A DNA stretch of 11,418 nucleotides, from NCBI GenBank assembly GCA_040080965.1, contig JBEBHH010000067.1, forward strand, positions 1 to 11,418, written 5' to 3'. This document shows positions 1 through 6,754 of this stretch, in pieces. A program made the translations under genes and the position numbers. The notes beneath the pieces were generated by a model, which was not told the origin of the DNA, searched no databases, and was given only the letters and a program-made list of their open reading frames with translations. Numbering within the stretch: position 1 is the stretch's first letter; each line of letters opens with the position of its first letter. Source of the stretch: SHZI01 sp040080965 (lineage in GTDB: Bacteria; Pseudomonadota; Gammaproteobacteria; Steroidobacterales; GCA-2729495).

Positions 1-15
1 GCCCTGCGCCGGCGA

Positions 16-1005
16 ATGGAGCAGGAGCCGCTGCACCAGTACTGGCTTGCGATGATGCAGGTTTGGCAGGACCTGCTGTGGCGCTACGTGGGCCAATCCA
101 TCGACCGGCAGCTGCCGGCGCTGATCGACGCGTGCCGGCCGCGGCCGGGTGATCGCGGCACGCTCGAACTCGATCCCTCACTGGAGCTGCCGCGCTACCA
201 GTCGGCCGTCGACAATCACTCGCTCCCCGGCGGGTATCACGCCGAGGTCCAGGACGACGACGTGCGCCAGGGCGCCATCTACGCCCAGTCCTCCAATGCC
301 TACCTGCTGAACCGCACGGGCGCCCGCCACGATTACCGTGGCCAGACCGTGATTGCCCACCTGCTGGGCCGCTGGCCGGTGCTGGCGACCGGGGAGAGCG
401 CTCCCCGCCGCATCCTCGACCTGGGTTGCCTGGTCGGCGCCAGCACGCTGGCCTACGCGGAACAGTTCCCGGGTGCCGAGATCCACGCGGTGGACACCTC
501 CGCGCCGGCCCTGCGCTTCGCCCACGGCCTTGCCGAGCGCCGTGGCCTGGCCGTGCACTACCACCAGCAGGACGCCGAGCATCTCTCCTTCCCCGACAAC
601 AGCTTCGACATGGTCGTGTCCCACGCCCTGCTGCACGAGACCTCCCGGCCGGCGGTCAAGGCGATCCTGCGCGAGAGTTTCCGCGTCCTCCGGCCCGGCG
701 GCGTCACCGCCCACGCCGAGGTGCCCGCCCGCGTGGAGGTGATGTCGCCCTGGGAACAGCTCCGCAGCGGCTACGAGGGCTGGTACAACCAGGAACCCTT
801 CTGGAACGCGCTGACGGAGCTCGATGTGGCTGGCATCGCCATGGCGGCGGGCTTCGTTGAGGCGGCACAGGGCTTCCAGCAGACGGCCACGGACGGCCGG
901 CGCGATGCACCCGTAAAGCGTTTCATGCCCGTGGACGAGGGCACGATGGACCTGGGCAACTGGTTCCTGATGTCCGCGCGCAAGCCGGAGCCGCGCCATG
1001 ACTGA
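16..1005 (+). CDS. Class I SAM-dependent methyltransferase
   Basis: The predicted 329-residue protein carries a Rossmann methyltransferase core after an N-terminal helical region of about 125 residues. Motif I is ILDLGCLVGAST (residues 133-144), with Leu where the glycine loop often has a second Gly. D160 ends the second strand (HAVD) and would bind the SAM ribose. DAEHLSFPDNSFDMV (186-200) and LRPGG (225-229) are typical of Methyltransf_11/25 proteins. It should transfer a methyl group from SAM to a small molecule; the acceptor cannot be inferred. It is the first visible gene of an overlapping four-gene unit, and its stop overlaps the next start by 8 nt. The frame stays open to the left edge (codons 1-15) and no Shine-Dalgarno is visible before ATG 16, so the true start may lie outside the window. 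Family is clear, substrate unknown. Confidence 0.88.
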   Translation: MEQEPLHQYWLAMMQVWQDLLWRYVGQSIDRQLPALIDACRPRPGDRGTLELDPSLELPRYQSAVDNHSLPGGYHAEVQDDDVRQGAIYAQSSNAYLLNRTGARHDYRGQTVIAHLLGRWPVLATGESAPRRILDLGCLVGASTLAYAEQFPGAEIHAVDTSAPALRFAHGLAERRGLAVHYHQQDAEHLSFPDNSFDMVVSHALLHETSRPAVKAILRESFRVLRPGGVTAHAEVPARVEVMSPWEQLRSGYEGWYNQEPFWNALTELDVAGIAMAAGFVEAAQGFQQTATDGRRDAPVKRFMPVDEGTMDLGNWFLMSARKPEPRHD

Positions 1006-1327
1006 CGACCGCGACCGCGTGGAGTACGTCCAGTCCGGCCGGCCGAGGTTCTTCGCCGATCCCGTCAATGACCAGTTGCTGGCCATGATCACGGCGCTGC
1101 TCGGCGAAGTCTGCGTGCTTCGCGAGCGGCTCGACACCGTGGAGCGCCTGGCCGGGCAGCGCGGCCTCTGGCGACCTGAGGACGTGGACCGCTTCGAGCC
1201 CGACCCCGCCGCCGAGCAGGCGCGGGACGCGCTGCGCAAGGGAGCCCTGGCGCGCGTATTCTCGGTGCTCAATGAAGAGATCGCCCGTCTCAGGCATTCC
1301 TCAACCCGTGAACCCGAAAACCGCTAG
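998..1327 (+). CDS. Small hypothetical protein with predicted coiled coil
   Basis: This 109-residue protein of unknown function is not a family I recognise. It is soluble, with no signal peptide or membrane segment. Residues about 25-52 (LLAMITALLGEVCVLRERLDTVERL) show heptad-like hydrophobic spacing and probably form an amphipathic helix or short coiled coil, suggesting oligomerisation or binding a partner. The C-terminal half is charged and helical. The start is well supported: GGAG at 987-990 lies 7 nt before ATG 998, and the ATG overlaps the methyltransferase stop by 8 nt, the usual geometry of translational coupling. The 3' end overlaps the PhzF frame. An accessory subunit of the methyltransferase is a reasonable guess from position alone. 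Confidence 0.72.
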   Translation: MTDDRDRVEYVQSGRPRFFADPVNDQLLAMITALLGEVCVLRERLDTVERLAGQRGLWRPEDVDRFEPDPAAEQARDALRKGALARVFSVLNEEIARLRHSSTREPENR

Positions 1328-2171
1328 GCGCTTCCACCTCGTCAACGTGTTCACCCGGGACGGCGGCCGCCTGACCGGCAACCCGCTGTGCGTGTTCGAG
1401 GACGGCTCGGGCCTGACCGGGCTGGAGATGCAGGCGATTGCCCTCCAGTTCAACCTGTCGGAGACCACCTTCATCCTCCCGCTTTCGCCAGGCAGCAGCG
1501 CCACGGCGCGCGTGCGGATCTTCACGCCCAACGAGGAACTGCCCTTCGCAGGGCACCCGACGCTGGGCACAGCCCACGTCCTGCGACGGCTGCGGGGTGG
1601 CGACAGCCAGGCGCTGGAACTCGCCGCGGGGCTCGTGCCCGTCACGGCAGCGGGCGATCGCTGGACCCTGGTGGCGCCCGCGGCCACGCACCGCCCGGTG
1701 CAGGAGCCAGCCGCGGACCTGGCCGCCGTCGTTGGCCTGGAGGCCGGGGACCTGGCCAGCGGCGCGTCGCCACCACTCTGGGTGAGTACCGGCACGGAGC
1801 AGCTGCTGGTGCCACTGGGGCACGTCGATGCCGTGCTGCGCGCGGCTGTCGATCCGCTGCGTCTCGCCCGGCTGCGCAGCACCCAGGGGAACAGCATGAT
1901 CGGCATTTTCCACGATGACGGCCGGGTGGTGACCCTGCGTTTCTTCTTCCGGAATGGTCCCGGCGCCGCGGAGGATCCCGCCACGGGTTCTGCCTGTGCG
2001 AATCTGGGTGGCTGGTTTCTCGCCACGGGGGGCGGCGCGCTCGAGCGCACGGTCCTGCAGGGCGACCTGGTCGGCCGGCCGTCGACGCTGCTGCTCCGGG
2101 TGGGTGCTGACCGGCAGATCAGCGTGGCGGGTGACGTGGCGTATCTCGGGCAGGGAGAACTGTTGCTGTGA
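1272..2171 (+). CDS. PhzF-family isomerase/epimerase
   Basis: The protein (299 residues, normal family length) has the two-lobed diaminopimelate-epimerase-like fold seen in PhzF. Visible family marks are the opening FHLVNVFT (21-28), GNP (36-38), NLSETTF with the presumed catalytic acid-base E64, FAGHPTLGTA with H95, and EDPATGSA (234-241) with D235, matching the Glu/His/Asp set known from Pseudomonas PhzF. PhzF enzymes catalyse proton-shift isomerisations of small acids; most members outside phenazine clusters have no assigned substrate, and no phenazine genes are here. Start is uncertain: ATG 1272 gives a 56-nt overlap with the preceding gene and no Shine-Dalgarno, while in-frame GTG 1308 gives a 20-nt overlap and begins nearer the conserved domain. 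Cytosolic. Confidence 0.9.
   Translation: MKRSPVSGIPQPVNPKTARRFHLVNVFTRDGGRLTGNPLCVFEDGSGLTGLEMQAIALQFNLSETTFILPLSPGSSATARVRIFTPNEELPFAGHPTLGTAHVLRRLRGGDSQALELAAGLVPVTAAGDRWTLVAPAATHRPVQEPAADLAAVVGLEAGDLASGASPPLWVSTGTEQLLVPLGHVDAVLRAAVDPLRLARLRSTQGNSMIGIFHDDGRVVTLRFFFRNGPGAAEDPATGSACANLGGWFLATGGGALERTVLQGDLVGRPSTLLLRVGADRQISVAGDVAYLGQGELLL
2152..2157 (+). promoter_or_regulatory. Probable ribosome binding site for the tannase-family gene
   Basis: AGGGAG lies about 10 nt upstream of GTG 2168. It favours that start over in-frame ATG 2183, which has no comparable purine tract. The spacing is slightly long. Confidence 0.5.
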
Positions 2172-3664
2172 AGTCCGGACCGATGCGGGTGATCGTGCTG
2201 CTGCTGGCGCTGTTCAGCATCGCGCCAGCAGCCCACGCCGCCGACTGCGCGGCGCTCCTGCGCCACTCCTTCGCCACGTTGCCCGACGCGCCCACGACGA
2301 TCACGGTTGCCGTCGACGTGCCAGCCTCCGCAGACCTGCCTGCCCACTGCCAGGTCCGGGGCTTCGTCGCGCCCCAGGTGCGCTTCGAAGTCCGCCTGCC
2401 GGCGGAGTGGAACGGCAAATTCCTCCACCAGGGCTGCGGCGGACTGTGTGGCAACGTACAGCCCGCCACCTGCGACGACGCCCTGGCGCGCAACTACGCC
2501 ATCGCGGTCACCGACATGGGCCACCAGGGCCAGCCCTGGCAGTCAGCCTGGGCCTACAACAACCTGCCTGCCGAGATCGACTTCGCCTACCGGGCGACCC
2601 ACGTGGTCACGGTGGCTGCGAAGGCGATCATCGCGCAGCACTACGGCCGGCCCGCCAGCCGTTCCTACTTCCGCGGCTGCTCCACGGGCGGGCGGCAGGG
2701 GCTGGTGGAGGCGCAGCGCTTCCCCGGCGACTTCGACGGCATCATCGCGGGAGCGCCGGTGCTCGATGAAACCGGCGTGGCCGGGCTGCACCTGATGTGG
2801 AGCGGGCAGGCAAACCTGGACGAGGCGGGGAAGCCCCTGCTTGAGCCCGTGCACGTGGAGTTGCTGCACGCGGCGGTGCTCAAAGCGTGTGACAACCTGG
2901 ATGGCCGTCGCGACGGCATCCTCGACGATCCGCGCCGCTGCGACTTTGATCCCGCCGCGCTCTCCTGCCAGGGCGACAAGGCGGCCGCCACCTGCCTGAC
3001 CACTGCCCAGCAGGCGGCAGCGCGCCGGATCTACGACGGCGCCCGCAACTCCCGCGGCGAGTCTCTTTTTGCCGGCGGCATGTCCCGGGGCTCCGAGTAC
3101 GAGTGGGTGCCGAACTTCGTGGGCCGGAACGGTCCGGCGGTGTTCGCACCCGGCGGTCCCATCCGGGAGCTCTACCAGTACCTGATGTTCATGCCGGATC
3201 CGGGCCCCAACGCGCCGGTCACCACCTTCGACTTCGATGCGGACCCGCCGCGGCTCGCCCTGATGGAGACGCTCTACACGGCGCAGAACCCCGACCTGAC
3301 CGCGTTCCGCAGCCGGGGCGGCAAGCTGATCCTCTACCACGGCTGGGACGACGCGGAGATCCCGCCGGCGCTGATGCTCCGCTACTTCGACCGGATGCAG
3401 GCCGCGATGGGCGGTCCGAAACCCACGCGCGAGTTCGCGCGCCTGTTCATGCTGCCTGGCGTGGCCCACTGCCGCCGGGGACCGGGCGCCGACACGGCCG
3501 ACTGGCTGACCTACCTGGAGCGCTGGGTCGAGCAGGGCGAGGCGCCGGAGGCGGTGGACACTTACCACCTCACAACGGAGCAGAACTACCTGGGCCTGCC
3601 CCGGCCGCGCTTCCCGCTGCCGGTGGCCGACTATGACCGCGTGAAAAGCCTGAATCACCAGTAG
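2168..3664 (+). CDS. Exported tannase/feruloyl esterase family hydrolase
   Basis: This 498-residue alpha/beta hydrolase belongs to the tannase/feruloyl esterase family, which cleaves ester bonds of phenolic acids such as gallate or ferulate. A signal peptide spans about residues 6-24, with probable cleavage AHA|AD, so the enzyme is periplasmic or secreted. The nucleophile motif is GCSTGG (170-175, S172), the acid is D395 in HGWDDAEIPP, and the base is H434 in GVAHC. C171 and C435 sit beside the catalytic Ser and His, reproducing the family's CS-D-HC motif in which a disulfide joins the two catalytic segments. A D-x-x-D-G-x-x-D-G-I loop (242-251) matches its calcium site. Start GTG 2168 overlaps the PhzF stop as GTGA; ATG 2183 is an alternative. 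The TAG stop falls inside a REP element. Exact ester substrate is undetermined. Confidence 0.9.
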   Translation: MKSGPMRVIVLLLALFSIAPAAHAADCAALLRHSFATLPDAPTTITVAVDVPASADLPAHCQVRGFVAPQVRFEVRLPAEWNGKFLHQGCGGLCGNVQPATCDDALARNYAIAVTDMGHQGQPWQSAWAYNNLPAEIDFAYRATHVVTVAAKAIIAQHYGRPASRSYFRGCSTGGRQGLVEAQRFPGDFDGIIAGAPVLDETGVAGLHLMWSGQANLDEAGKPLLEPVHVELLHAAVLKACDNLDGRRDGILDDPRRCDFDPAALSCQGDKAAATCLTTAQQAAARRIYDGARNSRGESLFAGGMSRGSEYEWVPNFVGRNGPAVFAPGGPIRELYQYLMFMPDPGPNAPVTTFDFDADPPRLALMETLYTAQNPDLTAFRSRGGKLILYHGWDDAEIPPALMLRYFDRMQAAMGGPKPTREFARLFMLPGVAHCRRGPGADTADWLTYLERWVEQGEAPEAVDTYHLTTEQNYLGLPRPRFPLPVADYDRVKSLNHQ

Positions 3665-3683
3665 GAGCGGCTTCAGCCGCGAC
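3661..3683 (+). repeat. REP-type extragenic palindrome, copy 1
   Basis: This 23-bp element begins GTAG, continues with GAGCGGCT and forms a hairpin GCGGCT-TC-AGCCGC followed by GAC. The same 23 bases recur at 10959-10981. The GTAG head is characteristic of REP elements mobilised by RAYT transposases in Pseudomonas and Stenotrophomonas relatives. It directly follows the four-gene unit, and its TAG is the stop codon of the tannase-family gene. The hairpin may also act as transcript end or RNA stabiliser. Confidence 0.85.
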
Positions 3684-3760
3684 ACCACGCGCCCTGCCGA
3701 AGCGGGGCCAATCCGGGCATAGTCCACTGGCGATCCTGTAATGGCAGCGGGGACCACCGA

Positions 3761-4543
3761 ATGCACACTTCTCGTCGCGTCCTGATCACTGGCGCCGGCA
3801 GCGGCCTGGGCCAGGCGCTGGCACGGCGTTACGCCGCTTCCGGCGCCCGCGTCGCCTGCGTCGATCTCGTCGGCGGACGTGCTGAGGACACCCGCGCGGC
3901 ACTTCCCGGCAGCGGCCACCTGGCCTGCGTGGCCGATGTCGGCAGCGACGAGGCAATGGCCGGACTCCACGAGCGCATCGTTGCCGAATGGGGTGGCCTG
4001 GACGTGCTGGTCAACAACGCCGGTATCGCCTCCGGTGGTCCGATGGTGGAGACCAGCATGGCCGAGTGGCGGCAGATCCTCGACGTCGACCTGCTGGGTG
4101 TCGTGCGCGGTTGCCGCCTGTTCCTGCCGGGCATGCTGTCGGCACGCCAGGGCCAGATCATCAACACCGCCAGCTTTGCCGGCCTGGCCGGCGCGCCCGG
4201 CATCATGAGTTACGGCGTGGCCAAGGCCGGCGTGGTCGTGCTGTCAGAACAGCTGCGCGCGGAAATCCAGCGCCACGGCATTCGGGTCAGCGTGGTCTGC
4301 CCGAGCTTCTTCCGCACGAACCTCTGTGACGACGTCATCGGCAGCGCGACCATCAGGGCGAAGGTCCGGCATCTCATGGAGACCTCGCCGGACACGCTCG
4401 ACAGCGTGGCTGACAGGACGTTCGCCGCCGCCGAGCGCGGCGACTTCATGATCATCCCGACGCGGCGGGAGCCGCTGCGGTGGAGGGTAAAGCGCTGGTT
4501 TCCGGAGTTCTACTTCCGGCAGGTGCAAAAGCGCACCGGGTGA
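3761..4543 (+). CDS. Short-chain dehydrogenase/reductase (SDR)
   Basis: The protein (260 residues) is a classical SDR. It has the cofactor motif TGAGSGLG (10-17), NNAG (85-88), and the catalytic set S138 in NTASF, Y151 and K155 in SYGVAK. D35 at the end of the second strand (VACVDL) suggests NAD(H) rather than NADP(H). The segment after strand six reads CPSFFRTNL instead of the usual PG motif. The C-terminus is basic and aromatic (WRVKRWFPEFYFRQ, from residue 241), which might contact membrane or a lipid substrate; that is inference. It oxidises or reduces a hydroxyl/keto group of unknown substrate. ATG 3761 has a GGGGA site at 3749-3753 with 7-nt spacing. It is 96 bp from the upstream gene with a REP between, so is probably transcribed separately, and it converges on the ankyrin gene. 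Confidence 0.9.
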   Translation: MHTSRRVLITGAGSGLGQALARRYAASGARVACVDLVGGRAEDTRAALPGSGHLACVADVGSDEAMAGLHERIVAEWGGLDVLVNNAGIASGGPMVETSMAEWRQILDVDLLGVVRGCRLFLPGMLSARQGQIINTASFAGLAGAPGIMSYGVAKAGVVVLSEQLRAEIQRHGIRVSVVCPSFFRTNLCDDVIGSATIRAKVRHLMETSPDTLDSVADRTFAAAERGDFMIIPTRREPLRWRVKRWFPEFYFRQVQKRTG

Positions 4544-4574
4544 CGGTGCAAGGGCCTGAGACAGTCCGGGGGAC

Positions 4575-5621
4575 TTACCGCGTGCAGTTCGCCAGCCCGT
4601 CTTCGAGGGCGGAGTCGAACTCAGGAGCAGCATAGCCGTCGGCGTCTTCCTGCGTCACGTCACAGCGGTCGTTTCGTGCTGCGTCGCTCATGTAGAGCCG
4701 TGTCCGGCTCAACGACGGGCCTATGGTGTCCAGTAGCGCGCAGGGCATGGCGTTGCCGGTGCCTGCCTGCTCGAGCGTGTCTATGACCAGCGACACCGTT
4801 GCCAGCATCACGTCGCAATCATAGGCAAGCACTTCCGGCGCCGCCTCAACAGGCCTCTCGTCGGCCGGCCTGGTCACGGCAGGTGCTCCGCTGATGCGCT
4901 CCCGCAGGAGCGCCTCGATCTCGGCGTCGTCTGCCTGGTCGGCGCGGTAGAGCGGCGTGAAGTCGTAGTTGTCCGGGCTCTGGAAATCAGCGCCCTTGTC
5001 GATGAAATAGCGCACCAGTTCCACGCTGCCATTCTTGCCAGCGGCGATGGATAGCGCCGTCGAGCCGCTGTCGTCGCGGGTATTGACGTTGGCGCCACGC
5101 TCCACCAGCAGGCGCGCGATCGTGGCCTCCTTCTCCTGGGCGGCCATCATCAACGGCGTGTACCCGGTGGAATCGTCCTGGTTCACGTCCGCGCCCCCGT
5201 CGAGCAGAGTACGAACAACGTCCAGATGGCCGCTGGCGGCCGCCGTCATGAGGGGCGTAAACCCCATCTTCCTGCCGGCGTCTGCGTCGGCGCCCTGACC
5301 GAGCAGCCAGCGCACGACGTCGGTCTTGCCGCTCTTTGCCGCATAGAAGAGCGCCGTTGCCTCCAGCGAGCCACCGAAGCGGTTGACGTCGGACTTCTGC
5401 GGCAGCGCTTGCTGGACCCGGGCGAGATCCCCGGCGTCCGCCGCTTCGAAAATCGTGGAGTCCGCTGCCGCCAGGCCGGAGTACGCCAGGCAGAGCAGCA
5501 ACGCCCTGGGCGCAAGGCCTGGAAAGGTTGGCGTGGTTCCTGCGCTAGTCTTCACGGACAAAGGTTTCACCGGGGTCAGTCGCCGCAAGGCGTCGCCGGA
5601 GGTTGCGCCCCGGCCATTCAT
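4575..5621 (-). CDS. Ankyrin-repeat protein, probably exported
   Basis: As drawn the protein has 348 residues. A hydrophobic stretch at 39-53 (RALLLCLAYSGLAAA) looks like a signal-peptide core, so the real start may be GTG at codon 18 or 23, which would shorten the long N-terminal tail; no candidate has a clear Shine-Dalgarno. Residues 54-245 hold five to six ankyrin repeats with typical GFTPLMTAAASGHLDVVRTLL and GADVN units, normally a protein-protein binding surface. A Pro/Glu-rich linker (246-265) leads to an unrecognised domain of about 80 residues with four cysteines (C269, C294, C320, C346), enough for two disulfides if it lies in the periplasm. It is divergent from the HutD-like gene and convergent with the SDR, so is a single-gene unit. 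Partner unknown. Confidence 0.85.
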   Translation of the reverse strand: MNGRGATSGDALRRLTPVKPLSVKTSAGTTPTFPGLAPRALLLCLAYSGLAAADSTIFEAADAGDLARVQQALPQKSDVNRFGGSLEATALFYAAKSGKTDVVRWLLGQGADADAGRKMGFTPLMTAAASGHLDVVRTLLDGGADVNQDDSTGYTPLMMAAQEKEATIARLLVERGANVNTRDDSGSTALSIAAGKNGSVELVRYFIDKGADFQSPDNYDFTPLYRADQADDAEIEALLRERISGAPAVTRPADERPVEAAPEVLAYDCDVMLATVSLVIDTLEQAGTGNAMPCALLDTIGPSLSRTRLYMSDAARNDRCDVTQEDADGYAAPEFDSALEDGLANCTR

Positions 5622-5683
5622 GCCGTCAAGCTGCCGTTACGCCGCCGGGACCCCTCTGGACAAGGGCGCCGCGACGACCTGGC

Positions 5684-5688
5684 AAGGA
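5684..5688 (+). promoter_or_regulatory. Ribosome binding site deciding the HutD-family start
   Basis: AAGGA lies 6 nt before ATG 5695. The frame stays open back to 5383, but that upstream part is antisense to the ankyrin gene and the family homology begins at 5695, so this site fixes the start. Confidence 0.75.
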
Positions 5689-5694
5689 CCCCCG

Positions 5695-6267
5695 ATGCTC
5701 ACAGTGCTGACCCCCGCCGACTATCAACGCACCCGGTGGAAGAACGGACAGGGCTGGACCACCGAGCTCGCAGTCAGGCCCGCCAGCGGCCGCTTCGACT
5801 GGCGGGTGAGCATTGCGGATGTCGATGCCGACTGCGAGTTCTCGACCTTCCCCGGGGTCGATCGCAGCATCCTCGTCCTGAGCGGGGAGGGCCTGCTCCT
5901 GCAGGTCGGGGCCGAACCGCCGGTCACGCTGCGGACCGGTGGCGAACCGCTCGCATTCCCGGGTGACGTTCCTGCCCATGCGCGCCTGATCGGCGGTCCC
6001 ACCCGCGATTTCAATGTCATGACCCGGCGCGGCGTGTTCGAACACACGTTGAGCATAAGGCCGCTCGATGAACGGCTCGTGCTCGAGCAACCGGCCGGCA
6101 GTGGCTGGCTGATTCATGTGGCGAGTGGCCGCGCGGAGGTCGATGCGCACCACGTCGCGGCGGGGGAGTGTGCGCTGGCGGAACCAGCAGGAATCACCGG
6201 GCAGCAGCTGAGTCTGCGCGGGTCCGGCGTCCTCGTGCTGGTCCGCATCTGTTTGCCATCGCACTGA
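5695..6267 (+). CDS. HutD/Ves-family cupin protein
   Basis: This 190-residue protein belongs to the HutD/Ves family of bicupin-like proteins. Family landmarks are WKNGQGWTTELA (15-26), FDWRVSIADVD (34-44), FPGVDRSILVLSGEGLLL (52-69), a PGDVPAHA turn (89-96) and DFNVMTRRG (105-113). HutD is usually found with histidine-utilisation genes and has been proposed to sense or buffer a pathway intermediate, and Ves of E. coli is cold-inducible; its biochemical activity is not firmly established. No hutU, hutH, hutI or hutG is present here, so it is an orphan copy and the hut link is only by family. It is divergent from the ankyrin gene across 73 bp with no clear promoter boxes. A hairpin follows its stop. 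Length is normal for the family. Confidence 0.88.
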   Translation: MLTVLTPADYQRTRWKNGQGWTTELAVRPASGRFDWRVSIADVDADCEFSTFPGVDRSILVLSGEGLLLQVGAEPPVTLRTGGEPLAFPGDVPAHARLIGGPTRDFNVMTRRGVFEHTLSIRPLDERLVLEQPAGSGWLIHVASGRAEVDAHHVAAGECALAEPAGITGQQLSLRGSGVLVLVRICLPSH

Positions 6268-6273
6268 CGGTGC

Positions 6274-6299
6274 CGGGAGTCTCCGCGAGACTGTTCCCG
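6274..6299 (+). terminator. Hairpin after the HutD-family gene
   Basis: AGTCTC-CGC-GAGACT forms a perfect 6-bp stem, with outer CGGG/CCCG pairing around a 3-nt bulge. It begins 6 nt after the stop codon. There is no T tract, so it may be a weak or Rho-assisted terminator, or an RNA-stabilising hairpin. Confidence 0.4.
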
Positions 6300-6335
6300 T
6301 GAGGCCAGTGAGCCTTGCGCAACACAACAGTCAAC

Positions 6336-6340
6336 AGGAG
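6336..6340 (+). promoter_or_regulatory. Ribosome binding site of the CsbD-like gene
   Basis: AGGAG lies 6 nt before ATG 6347. It selects this start over an upstream in-frame GTG at 6299 and agrees with the family's MNWDxIEG N-terminus. Confidence 0.8.
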
Positions 6341-6346
6341 ACCGAT

Positions 6347-6616
6347 ATGAACTGGGACCGAATTGAAGGCAACTGGAAGCAGGCGACCGGCAAGGTCAAG
6401 GAACGCTGGGGCAAGCTCACCAATGACGACCTGGATGTGATCGCGGGCCGCCGCGACCAGCTTGCTGGAAAGATCCAGGAGCGCTACGGCATCGCGAAGG
6501 ACGAGGCGGAGAAGCAATTGGCGGCGTGGGAGCGTGACGCCAGCGACTCGTGGTTTGATTCGGACCAGGACACCGGGTCTGTTAAGCGCACCACCCCGGA
6601 AAAGCGGGCGATGTAG
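6347..6616 (+). CDS. CsbD-family stress protein
   Basis: This small, charged, cytosolic protein of 89 residues opens with MNWDRIEGNWKQATGKVKE and continues with WGKLTNDDLDVIAGRRDQL and GKIQERYGIAKDEAEKQL, the full hallmark of CsbD-like proteins (YjbJ in E. coli). These are abundant four-helix proteins induced by general stress or stationary phase; molecular function is unknown. The tail after about residue 67 (SDSWFDSDQDTGSVKRTTPEKRAM) is polar and somewhat longer than in many relatives. A strong AGGAG site and a perfect GC hairpin downstream mark it as a self-contained, probably highly expressed gene. I could not pick out a promoter in the 79 bp upstream. Confidence 0.93.
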   Translation: MNWDRIEGNWKQATGKVKERWGKLTNDDLDVIAGRRDQLAGKIQERYGIAKDEAEKQLAAWERDASDSWFDSDQDTGSVKRTTPEKRAM

Positions 6617-6632
6617 CTGCCTGCGGACGTTG

Positions 6633-6655
6633 GCCGGGGCCCATCGGGCCCCGGC
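6633..6655 (+). terminator. Strong GC hairpin after the CsbD-like gene
   Basis: GCCGGGGCCC-ATC-GGGCCCCGGC is a perfect 10-bp stem with a 3-nt loop, 16 nt after the csbD-like stop codon. Only a short GCCTT follows, so the T tract is poor, but stem strength and position make it the likely transcript end. The remaining 99 bp to the next gene show no other clear signal. Confidence 0.7.
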
Positions 6656-6754
6656 GCCTTGCCGCATTCCGTACGTACATTCCACAGCGCCGCCCCGGCG
6701 CCTGATGGCAGGCCGCGTGACAGAATCGGGCCAGTTCACCAGTTCCGGCCCGCC

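Noticed and set aside
178..1272. 364-codon minus-strand frame opposite the methyltransferase
   Set aside because: Antisense shadow; composition is Arg/Ser/Gly/Val-rich and the plus strand has clear methyltransferase motifs.
2543..3970. 475-codon minus-strand frame opposite the tannase-family gene
   Set aside because: It crosses the REP element and the SDR start in antisense and shows no recognisable protein features.
4563..4575. AGTCC-GGG-GGACT hairpin between the SDR and ankyrin genes
   Set aside because: Only 5 bp, no T tract in either direction; too weak to call a terminator, although the convergent position would suit one.
4896..4913. Inverted repeat GCGCTCC-CGCA-GGAGCGC resembling part of the REP
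   Set aside because: It lies inside the ankyrin coding sequence (residues around LLRERIS), lacks the GTAG head, and is explained by codon use.
5383..5694. N-terminal extension of the HutD-family frame
   Set aside because: It is antisense to the ankyrin gene, lacks homology to HutD, and a proper AAGGA site sits just before ATG 5695.
6671..6678. GTACGTAC palindrome and the nearby CAGTTC direct repeat (6732-6745) upstream of paralog A
   Set aside because: Short self-complementary or repeated words of this size are expected by chance, and they do not resemble the palindromes found at the C/D region.
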